NCBI RefSeq assembly: GCF_901709675.1 | Contig: NC_051101.1 | Span: 3,535,501 to 3,599,500 of the forward strand | Direction of reading: 5' to 3' | Length of the DNA stretch: 64,000 nt | DNA from: Syngnathus acus | Taxonomy: Eukaryota; Chordata; Actinopteri; Syngnathiformes; Syngnathidae | Shown: positions 36,837-64,000 of the stretch, one piece after another | How the letters are laid out: every line of letters starts with the position of its first letter | Position numbering within the stretch: position 1 is the first letter of the stretch | The notes under the pieces: model-generated | Told to the model about the DNA's origin: nothing | Database searches by the model: none | Seen by the model: the letters and a program-made list of their open reading frames with translations, nothing else | Position numbers and translations under genes: made by a program

Positions 36837-39381
36837 GCACACCGATGCACCAAAGTGAAAACCAACAACATATATTAAAAGTGGACCCCGGACAGATGTA
36901 TTATACAGCTTCATTAACAAACAATTGCAATATTTCAAGTTGCACAATAGCCATGAGCAAACCACAAAGATGAGACAGATGAAAAACACCTTAAGAATCA
37001 GCATGCTACGGATGAACAGAGCTTTGTTGTCTTCAAGCATTCACCGTTTGCGGTTGTGAACGCACTCGTGTTCATGTTCAGTAGAGGCTGATGTGGACAA
37101 ATCTACCCATCGCTTGTGTGCAATGTGCAGCCATTACACAATGTTGTAAAAATACAAATCATTTGCATATTGCCAAAACAAAAAGCACATTAGGAATCTC
37201 TTTCATTGGAGTACGACACAGTAAGGTCCAGGTGTTTGGATAGTGAAAGTCAAACCACCTTAATAAGTCATTAATTGGCGACAAACAAGATCCTTTGGCC
37301 GTCTTTTAGCTGCGATTTATTGAGAGCCTGTTGTTGCTAAATTTAGCTTAGCACTTAGCATAAAACACTTATTTTGTCATCTGGTAGTTTTGACTCGTGA
37401 ACCCATCATGGCTAATGCTAGCCTAGCATGGCTGGGAGCACGTCAACACTGATTAAAACGCAAACTTTGTTCTGTACTGGTCCAGTGCAACATTCATATT
37501 GGTAAACATAAACCCGGGTCAGTGTATATAGTACTTTACCCACAGTAAAAACATTCACAACAATTCCAGAAACATTTGAACACCTACATCTTGAAACCTC
37601 TTTATAGCTAACGCTATGCTATAGCTTAAAATGGAGCACGCAGATGTCACGATGGAACAAAATTCTCCTGAGGTCATTTGAAAAAGAATCCTAGTTTGTA
37701 CTATTTGGAGTATGACTAACGCAAAAGACAGGCTTTTATTTTATGATTTGAACGTATTCGGGTCCCACCACACAATGCTAACTAGACTGCTTTAGCGTTT
37801 AGCTTCAAGTTTAGCAGCCAGTTGAGCTTAGTGTGGCAGAAGAGGTCATCACATTTGTCAAAGGCTGGATTTACACTGCGAGTCCACAATTTTCATTTCA
37901 TGTCCATCCCATTTATTGGACTGTCAAATTTCATGTACATTACAAGTGAGACACATCGCATATGCCCAGTGCGATATTATTCCAAGTTAAAGATATCCAA
38001 AAGCATGCATTTTTGCTACCCCCCCCATTTACGACACATACTCCACTTGTGCCTTGAGAATCCAGGCCAATATTGTATTAAATATAAAAATGTGTCCCAA
38101 ATATCCAGGAAAGGAACATAAAGAGGTGTTGGGAATTGGCCAGGTTGATAAAAACTACTTAAGTCTTCACTTGTACGACTTGCTGCCTCTATTTGTATCT
38201 AAACCTACATTATTTGTATTATCTCCAAGGAAAGTCATCCAAAAGCAATGCTTGATGATGGTAAATCTCCTCTATTCTATTCTACTAGATTTAGTCCCTT
38301 TTCTCATCCATATGACAGCTTTCATTTACAGCTCAAATGTAATGAACAAAAAAATATTAAGACTACCTTGTGCAAGACACCCGTGTTTTTCAGTCTAAAA
38401 AAAAAAAAGTTCTTTTACTTCAGATACAGACATGGTAGAAAAATGTCTCTCCAGTGAATCTTGAAGAGTAATTTTTGCACAGTAAAAGTAAGCTTTAACA
38501 TATTTAGCTTGATATAAATGATAAAAATACAAATAGCTTGTTTTAGATGAATAAATTAGACTAGCTACGGAATTATAGAACATGTTTGATGGGAGCTACT
38601 TGTTCTCGGGTCGGTCTGGCTAATTTCCTCGCAATGTTAGCAAATAGTGCAGTCGTTATGCAAATGGCGCTTGTAAATTGTTATGCAAACGGCGCTTGTA
38701 AAAAGTCACACGGCGTATGAAAACACATATTCCATAACATTTGCCCCACGAGAAGAATGAGGTCAAATTCACTTTTTAATCAAATATGTGGCTTATGCAA
38801 ATAGATTGTCCAATTTGTCGTTCTGCAGCAGCCCTTTTAACTTTTGTCATATTAACATCAGGGGTGGGCAACCTGTGGCTGGTGAACCACACGGGAGCAT
38901 ACCAGAGCATCCGATGTGGCCCTCATCGCAAATATGAAAATTCCTTAAACAATTAAATAATAAATAAATAGTAAAAGAATGGCCAGGAGCTAAGAGAGGT
39001 GTTGAATTTTTGTTGTGCGTTTGTTGTTCAAAGGTGCATAAATAGTTGTTGCTCTTTTGGTTAGCAACTGTATAGTGATCAATGGAAACTTGAGGAGTCT
39101 AATTGAGGGAGACTTTTATTAGAAGAGCGGCCACTATTTGATGGAGTACAGTATATATTCTTTCCCTTCATAATTTCAATGAGCCGTGATAAGGAAAGGT
39201 TGCCCACCTTTGATGAAAGGGATACACATGGCTATAGTGTTTTCTACGCCAATTCAAACGTGAAACTTTTAAAATGTTAGAATGTTACAAGGTTGCCTTA
39301 TAAGGTAAAAAAAAAAAAATTCAAAGCAATTCATCGACTAATCATAAAGTAGTGTAGTGTGCATGTGTGCGTGCGGGTACA
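36837..39381 (-). other. Probable myh14 3' UTR and gap
   Basis: AT-rich stretch downstream of the myh14 stop with several minus-strand AATAAA signals (for example near 37316, 37735 and 37911). I could not tell which ends the transcript. It contains the MITE at 38859-39212. No gene was recognised. Confidence 0.4.
38859..39212. mobile_element. hAT-like MITE of about 350 bp
   Basis: Begins CAGGGGTGGGCAACCTG and ends AAAGGTTGCCCACCTTTG, near-perfect inverted termini. The interior has no coding capacity. The flanking 8-mers match only in part, so the target-site duplication is eroded or the ends are off by a few bases. Confidence 0.6.
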
Positions 39382-56315
<16,934 letters not shown>

Positions 56316-56365
56316 GGTACTGGTGTCTATATGAGAAGGAAATAACAAAATTAGGAATGATTACA

Positions 56366-56730
56366 GGTGGCTCGGTGTGGCACTGGGTAGCACGTCCGCC
56401 TCACAGTTAGGAGGGTGCGGGTTCGATTCCACCTCTGGCCCTCCCTGTGTGGAGTTTGCATGTTCTCCCCGGGCCCGCGTGGGTTTTCTCCGGGCACTCC
56501 GGTTTCCTCCCACATCCCAAAAACATGCTTGGTAGGCCGATTGAGCACACCAAATTGTCCCTAGGTGTGAGCGCGAGTGCGAATGGTTGTTTGTCTCTGT
56601 GTGCCCTGCGATTGGCTGGCAATCGGGTCAGGGTGTCCCCCGCCTACGGCCCGATGACGGCTGGGATAGGCTCTAGCACACCTGCGACCCCCGTGGGGAC
56701 TAAGCGGTACAGAATATGAATGGATGTATA
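56366..56730 (+). mobile_element. Intact tRNA-derived SINE
   Basis: 365 bp bounded by a perfect 11-bp target-site duplication, GAATGATTACA, at 56355-56365 and 56731-56741. The head is tRNA-like with a B box (GGTTCGATTCC at about 56421). The body has the abundant fish motifs TGTGGAGTTTGCATGTTCTC and TTTCCTCCCACATCCC, and the end is a short AATGGATG tail. It is inserted just upstream of the first myh14 coding exon, opposite to the gene. Confidence 0.9.
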
Positions 56731-59097
56731 GAATGATTACAAAAGCAACCTGCTGGCCAACTCAGTGAAGGCACCACTAGATATCCGACATGTGCAATTT
56801 TTATCAGACATCCAGGACGCATATCTGATTTGCACCACTTGGGAGGACAAAAAAAAAAAACATTGGGGGAATTGTGTCACTTGAGACATGGTAGTGTTAA
56901 GCCAGCCAAAGGGTGCGGTGGAAGCAGGCCAGAAGCATCCAGGCCTGATGCGATGTGAGCACGGACCAGTGATGGCCTAATTGGAAGACAGAACAAATCA
57001 AGGAGAAGACATGGATGGAGGAAAAGGCTGAGTGAAGTGACATGACAGTTGAGGAGGACGGACGGACGCACGCACGCAAAGTCTGAAGGGGAAAAGTTGC
57101 ATAGCAGAGACGCTCTAAAGGCTATAAAGCAAATAAAAATCGACTTCATCATTACTTTTATGAGCAGGCTCGCGCTGTGGAAGCAAAAAGCACAAAAGCG
57201 TTCTGGATCGTGATTCTGTGAAAGATGAGACGACGGCGCAAAGTGGCGAGCGTGAAACGAGCGCGGAGGATTGGAGATGTGTTCTGACAATGTCGCGGTT
57301 CCGTGAGAACCGCTCACTCGAAAACGGCCCAATGAGGCCACCAGGATTGACAACGCTTGAAACCATCATTAGTCAATAAAGTTCCCCATGAATACAATTG
57401 TGATAAACGATTAATCGGCTAATTAAATAAAATATAATTTATGAGATAACTTCTTTTAAGGTCCTTTAACGCTTAAAATACAAAACGGATATGAAGTAGA
57501 GGAAGAACATTTGTGGTTTGACTTAAAAAAGACAAATGCAAAAATAGGCACAGTAAGAAAAATTCACACATTTTTGTTGATTTGAAGAGGGCTAACATCG
57601 ACCAATTAAATCGGATTTTTTTCATTATTAGTTAAAAAATCAAGATTTTTTTTTGCCAAAAACATACAGTACAAATTTACCTATTTTCTTGGGAACCCTC
57701 GCTTATATACATTTTATTTTAATCAATGCTGTCTATGCTATTTTGCATTGTTAAGCTAGCAGACCCGTAACGTGCTTAGGTTTAATTTGTAGTTCTTTAC
57801 GTTTAGATTTACCTAACACTTCCAAATGATCATGCAAGACTCGTTTACAGGCTGTACCTCAAAAAACTCCGAAGTCAGGCCGCTCCTAAATCGAGGTACC
57901 GCTGTACTTCATTGAGCCCTGAGATGTTCCAAAAAAAAAACAAGATAAATGCGAGGACGCCTATGATTATTCAGTTACTTTGTTGATGTTCTATGATGAC
58001 GTGCTTTGTGTACAGTCATGAGACTTTCAAATGTCATGTTATGCGCGGCAACCTTAGTCCGCAGAGTCGCTCATATTCAAATGAGCTACTTGTGATGTGT
58101 GCGCAAAGTCCTACATTTTGTTGAGCGAGCGACCGCGAGAATGCATACTTTTCGCTGATTAGCCGTGCGTGCTGATTAGAAATGCAGACTATGGAACCGC
58201 CTTACAGTGTGTGTGTTTGTGTGAACTATTAGGTGTCTCTGAACCATGGCAGGTATGTCATCAGGCCTGATTCCTGCCGTGCGTCGTACTCAAGCTTCAT
58301 TTTTTTTTTTTTTTTTCTCTCTTGCAATGTTTGTTGATGACAGGGCAGAGAGTTTGCAACCCTGTCACCACCATACCTGTTACAATAAGACAGGGTGTGG
58401 AATAGACAATTGAGCCACCACCACCCAAGCCAGCCAGTCTGACACTGGCAATGAAATAACTTGGGGTTGGTTTGAAAAGGTGTGTTTTAAAAAATATTCT
58501 TCTTAAAATTCTTATATGAAGGCATCTTATCTGGGAGAATATTAGGTACAAGACTGAGCAATGACTGCTAAGGAATTTTGGTAATATTACAACTACAAGA
58601 CAGGTTTTCCCTGAACTGACATTTTTGTTTTTTTACCAGTACTACCACTTTTTGTACATTTAAGATCAGTGTTTTTTTTTTTTGTGGTATGGATTACTGC
58701 ATTTCATGGTAACGGATGATCAGCCTGGTCGGTTTTGCATCAAAAGTGTCTCAACAATGGAAATCATGAGATGGAATGCATTCATTTCCATAAAGTTGAC
58801 ATCATAAACACTTTGTTATGTGCAACCTCTTGTGAGCCCGGTGAGTGTGGGCAATGTGGACTCATTTGTACACAATTCCGTCTTGTTAGTCCTGTTCCTA
58901 CACAGACACAATTGCACAGTCTCAGGGACGCGCACGCACACACACGCGCACAGAAAAGCCAATAGCTTCCCTCCATAGCAACATCCTGAACGCTGCAGCT
59001 TGATGACAACAAGCTAAACTGTGAGGTCACCCACAATGGGGGGGGCATGATTTTTATTTCTTTTTCCAGATAGAAAGGAAATCAAAAGTAATTGTTG

Positions 59098-59158
59098 CGT
59101 TGTTAGAACATCTGTCTCACAGTTGTAGGTCTGGATTCAAATCCCATTGTAGGAAGCA
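59098..59158 (+). mobile_element. Truncated tRNA-like SINE head
   Basis: TAGAACATCTGTCTCACAGT then GGATTCAAATCCC resembles the head and B box of the SINE at 56366, and runs straight into the GGAA repeat. Confidence 0.4.
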
Positions 59159-59164
59159 AAGAGC

Positions 59165-59296
59165 GGAAGGAAGGAAGGAAGGAAGGAAGGAAGGAAGGAA
59201 GGAAGGAAGGAAAGGGACGGAAGGAAGGAAGGAAGGAAGGAAGGAAGGAAGGAAGGAAGGAAGGAAGGAAGGAAGGAAGGAAGGAAGGAAGGAAGG
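59165..59296. repeat. GGAA tetranucleotide microsatellite
   Basis: About 33 GGAA units with one small interruption near 59211-59219. GGAA is the ETS-factor core motif, so the array could in principle bind such factors. Confidence 0.95.
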
Positions 59297-60096
59297 ATGG
59301 CAAACAAAAAACAAGCTAGGTCATAAGGGTAGAAAGGAATCAAGGAAGGGAAGAAGGAATCAATTAGGTGTGAAAAGTAAAAGCAATTTAATTGACCACG
59401 TGACATCTTTTTGGCTGACACTTCACTTATGGAGTCTTCTGGATTAAACTAAAATGATTTATTTATTTTCAATCCTAGATAGTCAATGAAAGAAAGACGG
59501 GAATTAAATTTTAATTGGTAAGGGATTGGAGACGGACACGCCTTTCTCTTCTTGGCTTTCAGGTGCATGATGAGGCATTTTAGCACCAAGGTTAAAAAAA
59601 GAGGTTGTAATGAAGCAATTATTACACGGACAGACGGACAGCACACCTCTGCAGTGGTGCTGGGGGACCCTCGAAAATGTCCCCCACTCAAAACCACACC
59701 TCGGAGATCGATTACAAGGATGAGCAAGGCCATTTTCCCAACTGACATGAGGAAGCCAAGATGACATTCAGCAGTACAATTAATTCCCCCCCCCCCCTCA
59801 TTCTCTCGTTATGAACGTTAATAGCGCATCACTTGGCCACCAGTCCCAACGGTTGCAATGCGTAATGCACTGGTCATAGTCAGCCGGTGGCTCCCCCTTT
59901 GAAAAAAGCCATTTCGAGGCACGTCTTTGTTTTAACAAAGGTAAAAAGCCCCGTGAACGCCTCACCACCAACGTTCATTCTTACGCCACCTTCAACTAGC
60001 GTTAGCCGGCTACAAGACGCAAATATGAGGCGTTCAAGGCTCTCACACCGGCTCCTTTTCAAAAGCTTGAATTACACTCCAGCGCAAGGCTCTTAC

Positions 60097-60290
60097 CTTC
60101 AGGTTACGCTCCAAACGCTTACGGGGATACGGAGGAACGGCCTCAGGATGTTTCTTGGCTATTTGGCTCTGGGATAGGTGTGTAGCCTACCGCAGAGGCG
60201 TCTTTTATCATCGCACCGTTCAAGCCCAGTGGAGCCGCACATTCACCACACACACACGTCCTGCTTGGGAATAAAGTAGAGAGAGAAGTA
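60097..60290 (-). promoter_or_regulatory. Candidate first non-coding exon and promoter of myh14
   Basis: A consensus donor (CTGAAG then GTAAGAG) on minus ends at 60097. The sequence upstream (60100-60700) is locally GC- and CpG-richer than its surroundings, as expected of a promoter. The upper bound is approximate. Confidence 0.4.
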
Positions 60291-63195
60291 AGGGCAAAGC
60301 GTCGGGCTTCAGCCCCACAGCCGCGCTTCCTGTCCGAACACCAATCAGAAGTTAAAATTCGGGCCCAGTCCAGGAGATCCGCCAATGGAAAGCTACAAAG
60401 GGCGCCGTGAACCCACCCTGACGACTTGGCGAGAGCCGTCCGCCCCTTGACTGGCACGACACGGAAGCGGTGACGAATGGCGTCAAAGCGATGACGCTGC
60501 TGACCAATGATGACAAGTGTAGGGCGGGACTAAAGTGAAAATGGACGGGCGAGACAGCCAATCGGAGCGCTGTGGCAGGTGCCTGTGCGTCAGCCTCGCG
60601 AACCTTTGCGCGCCCTTTGTTTGTAACGACGCGGCTGTGGAGAAGGGAAAACTTCGCGCTGATCTCTGATCGGTTTGTGTTTCATGCTTAGCACACGTAC
60701 ACGGTTGCGAAACTGACTCTAGGTCCGCGAATCAGATCGACCAGCCCCAAAGCTTAATGAACAGCCCTGACGAGCATGATTTTTTGACTGTAACGAATTA
60801 CAAATACTAATTTTTGATATTCATGTTCTTTATGTGTGTATTTATCTATTTATTTACTTATTTGTTGACCTATTTATGAATGTGTGGATGCGTTTATTTT
60901 TGTTTTTATTGTATTTTTCCACGTCATTTGAATAAATGCCTGTATTTTCTACTCCATTATATTAAAATAGACTTTGTATACAGAATACAAGACTCGAAAA
61001 GGGGCAGACTAGCAACCAAACCTCCCCCACTTGGTTTGTGAAAGGCATTTTCTCACGGCTCTGTATGAATTGTTTGCCTGGGGTGCCTCAAAGCAAAACA
61101 TAATGATGAGCCATTTGTGTCAGTTGGAATAACTCAAAATAAGCCATTCGACCTTGATTTATTTGCTCACATACAGTCGGTTCCATTTGGAAGCCCCATA
61201 TTTCAAAAGCAGCTCTAAATGTAAAATGCAAATACAATTTTACAATAATATAAATCCACAAATATGCAAGTTTTCGGAATAAAATCAGGGGTGGGAAAAG
61301 TATGCTTCTTTCTCGGCTCATAACATTAAAAGAAACAAATATATTTCACCATATGTTTATTTTTTTAAACCTATGAATGACTTGGACCATCTGTCAATTT
61401 AAAAAATAATTATGAGGACCTTGAGCACACGTTTGCCCACCCCTGGTCTAAAATACATAGAGTGGAAGCGGTGACATGATTTGAAAAGTACACGTCACTA
61501 TTTTTCTGCAATGTTGAAAAAAAAAAGTGCTAAAGTGATGGTGCTCTAAAGTTCAAGTTACATTTCACAGAAGTGAAGGGAGGCCCCCGTTACCCACCGT
61601 GCAGCCTATAAATAGAACTTGAGGGTGGACGTTTATGGGAAGAGACAATTGACAACATTCAAACACATAGGTTACAAAACCTCTACTGCGGTAACAGCAG
61701 GACAGAGGCAAGAGCTTCATCACTGATATTAATCTTCCATATATTCCTAAAATGAAAATGGAAGGAGGTTGTTTATTCAACAGGTAAACAGTGAAAAGTG
61801 ACAATTGAATAAACTGCTTTAGTTACTATTTAGTAAAATACAGTGTTGCACTCAAATTTGCAGATTTATCCTCCCCATTTGACAATTCAATAACGCACAC
61901 AGGAATATATTCTTTATCATCCGTAAAGAAAAACGACTAACTGTATTACAGCAGTTTACTGAGATTTTGGATAAGCGTACAATCTGTGTAGTTTTTGTAT
62001 TATACTGCTCTCTAGTGGCCAAAGTGCGCACATCACAAGCAGCCACACGTGAATTAATCGTAATGCACAAACTGTTTAAATTCTTTGCTGCCGAAGAACT
62101 ACATTGAATTATGATGAGTTTCATTTAGCCAAAAGCAGTGATTCGGTGCCATCTTGTTGCATGAAGCGCATATTCACTTTATTCGTTGTTGGACTTAACA
62201 CAATAAACAATGTCCGCCCAAAACGGTTTGCTTTCAAAGGTTTTAAGAAACGTGACTGCTGCAGCTCTCAGTGGAGCTTCAAATGTCGGTCAAAGGCACC
62301 ACCCCGACACAAATCGTCACGGCATATGAACCGCTTGTAACATATCAGAAAGAAAATAGAGTATAGATGAACATACCATAATTTAGTTTAGTACATCAGT
62401 TCAATCCTGCGCCGACCAAGCAAGGCAAATCAACACGGCAAGTCCACCTCACCTCAGAGTAGGAAAATATACTTTATACATAACAAGACACTTTCAGGGT
62501 TAATATTCCTCCTCGTTCAAAACTAACGTTGTGCTTTTGTGCAAGAATTTACGGAACAGTGAACCCCGGTTACACTGCAGATTCTTTACAGAGCAAAAAG
62601 AAGCGAGAGAATCGATTGTGTGTTCTTTGATTACAATTGTATAGTGTAGATTTAATGTAACAAATTTGGTTTCTTTTTTATCTATCGTGGATTTGTAGTG
62701 GAACATATCCCCGCAACAAAAAGGGGTTCACCGTCTTGTAAAATAATGAAAATAAAAATAAAAGCCACAATAATGTCACATTTCTGCATTGAATAAAAAC
62801 AATAAACAGCAGACAGTAATTACATGGAAAAGCACGAAACCGCTGCTAGTTTGTTTCTCCATGTAATTTATGTCTAGAAATATATCATTCATACTTACCA
62901 TATGAAAATAATGATGATAAATCAGCATAATACTGAGACAGATACATTCCTGAAGTGTATCTGCGAGGATGATACACGACCATGAAACGTTTCACTGGAA
63001 ATGCAGTTGCAAGTGACGGCCAGCGTGGGGCGCAGTTGCTCATCCCGTCCATGATAGGTGTGCTGCAGTGGTGATGGGCCAGATTGGGACGTCGCAGACT
63101 CAAGTTTTCAATTATTTTAAAAGATTGCCAGGACCAATCAGCCAACAAGGTCACGGCTTGGACTCACTCCGAACCCGCTTCTCGTTTCTGGTCTC
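60291..63195. other. Intergenic region and possible kcnj14 3' UTR
   Basis: Holds the upstream side of the myh14 promoter, then AT-rich sequence with one MITE. The part just below 63196 should be the 3' UTR of the channel gene, whose end I could not fix. No other coding exon was recognised. Confidence 0.4.
61286..61445. mobile_element. Short hAT-like MITE
   Basis: 160 bp starting CAGGGGTGGGAAAA and ending TTTGCCCACCCCTG, inverted termini of the same type as the element at 38859. The flanks share TAAAA but not a clean 8-bp duplication. Confidence 0.6.
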
Positions 63196-64000
63196 TCAGT
63201 TGTAGTGAAGGTGGTCCGAAAGTCTCCTGTTTGATGCGGCAGGGAACACCGAGTCTTGGTCGGGTTCATCCTCAGGAGAAATGAGCTGAAGAGCCACTTC
63301 GTTCTCATAGCAGAAAGACGAGCGAGTGCTCTTTATGTATTTAAGCTCTGCGAGCTCTTTAGCGCTACACAAGGGCGTGTTTGGGATTTCGTACGTCCGA
63401 TGGAAGAATGAGTAGTCCACCTGGGAAAAGGGAAAGAACAGCATGTGGCTTTGATTTTATTTATTTTTTTAAACAATTTTTTTTTGCTTCAATACATTGT
63501 ACTGCTCCTTAAAGTGTACACGCCTTGGCCACCTGGGGGCAGTATAATAATGACAGACAGTCATGTCACAACTGTCTCAGTAAGATGCGCTAATATTTAC
63601 GTTTTTTGCAGAGGATAAAGAATCTATACAATTGACTCCTGCCATTTGTGGGAAGTAGGGACTCTGCATATAATTGATGCCCATTAATGAAAGCATTTTC
63701 GCTCTCCTAATTGTTATAGAGGTGGTGTGGTCCATACCTCATAGCAGTCCTTCTTCTCAAAGAGCACAGGTTCAAAACGATATCCCCACTGGATTTCCGA
63801 TGCCAGATAGGAGCTGCGGCATTGCGTGGTCATCGCTGTGGCCTCCACCATGCCCTCCAGGATCACCATCACCTCCAGTTCGGTGTCGCTTTCCAGGGTC
63901 TCGCGGTCCATCTCAAAGAAAGGCGACTCGTCGTTGATCTCGTGGACGATCGTGACCGGTGAGACCAAGAAAATGCGGTCGGTGCCGGTGTCAAATCCAA
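63196..64000 (-). CDS. kcnj14: Inward-rectifier potassium channel, Kir2 type (3' part, cut by window edge)
   Basis: Two exons are seen: 63738-64000 (open at the window edge) and 63196-63420 with the stop. They code the cytoplasmic C-terminal domain: [53 protein letters not shown], then [20 protein letters not shown] and [10 protein letters not shown], ending LSDHLHYN. These blocks are diagnostic of the Kir2 subfamily, which sets resting potential by passing potassium inward; G-loop and tetramer contacts lie in this domain. The pore is outside the window. FHRTYE and CSAKEL resemble KCNJ14 (Kir2.4), and the neighbourhood also fits KCNJ14, but other Kir2 members are not excluded. The final residues lack the usual Kir2 PDZ-binding end. 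An intron of 317 bp splits the domain between KKDCYE and VDYSFF. Confidence 0.85.

Larger units (their letters stand above)
56742..60096 (-). other. First intron of myh14 (5' UTR intron)
   Basis: A splice acceptor (TCATATAG on minus) sits 11 bases before the myh14 ATG, so the leader is spliced. The intron up to the donor at 60096 is non-coding and holds simple repeats. Confidence 0.5.

Noticed and set aside
56366-56440. tRNA gene suggested by the B box GGTTCGATTCC
   Set aside because: It is the head of a SINE with a long non-tRNA body and a target-site duplication; no cloverleaf with matched acceptor stem was found.
59103-59447. Frames coding PSFL or GRKE repeats
   Set aside because: They are translations of the GGAA/TTCC microsatellite.

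Overview
The window is vertebrate nuclear DNA, most probably from a compact-genome teleost fish. Genes are split into many short exons with GT-AG introns, 5' UTR introns and AATAAA-type signals. Introns are small (about 80-1500 bp), intergenic gaps are short, and there are long microsatellites and a fish-type tRNA-derived SINE. No bacterial, plasmid or CRISPR features are present. The exon models come from reading splice sites and phases by hand; every multi-exon model given here closes in frame.

Layout: ndufa3 (+, 125-941), a BAIAP2/IRSp53-family gene (-, 3200-7439), a neuronal pentraxin (+, 12404-14953), cytohesin-2 cyth2 (-, 17655-21819), sphingosine kinase 2 sphk2 (-, 23831-27444), ribosomal protein rpl18 (-, 30544-32775), an Mpv17-like gene (-, 33321-34098), an unrecognised two-exon gene (+, 35594-36605), non-muscle myosin heavy chain myh14 (-, 39382-56315, 42 coding exons), and the 3' part of a Kir2-type potassium channel, probably kcnj14 (-, 63196 to the window edge).

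From memory of human gene order, NDUFA3, CYTH2, KCNJ14, RPL18, SPHK2 and MYH14 all lie on human 19q13.3-q13.4, so the window looks like the fish counterpart of that region. The BAIAP2-like and neuronal pentraxin genes stand out: their known human relatives are on 17q25, 7q and 22q13, the sister paralogons of the same block. They may be fourth whole-genome-duplication copies kept in fish and lost in mammals. This is the main evolutionary lead.

Other points of note are a 3-nucleotide microexon in cyth2 (the di/triglycine PH-domain switch), a 24-residue polyglutamine tract and a GC-AG intron in the BAIAP2-like gene, a His/Asp-rich insert in the pentraxin, a 16-codon in-frame exon at myosin loop 1, a SINE with a perfect 11-bp target-site duplication, and several hAT-like MITEs. 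The genes do not form an operon. They share location only, though several act on actin or membranes (BAIAP2, cytohesin, myosin IIC).
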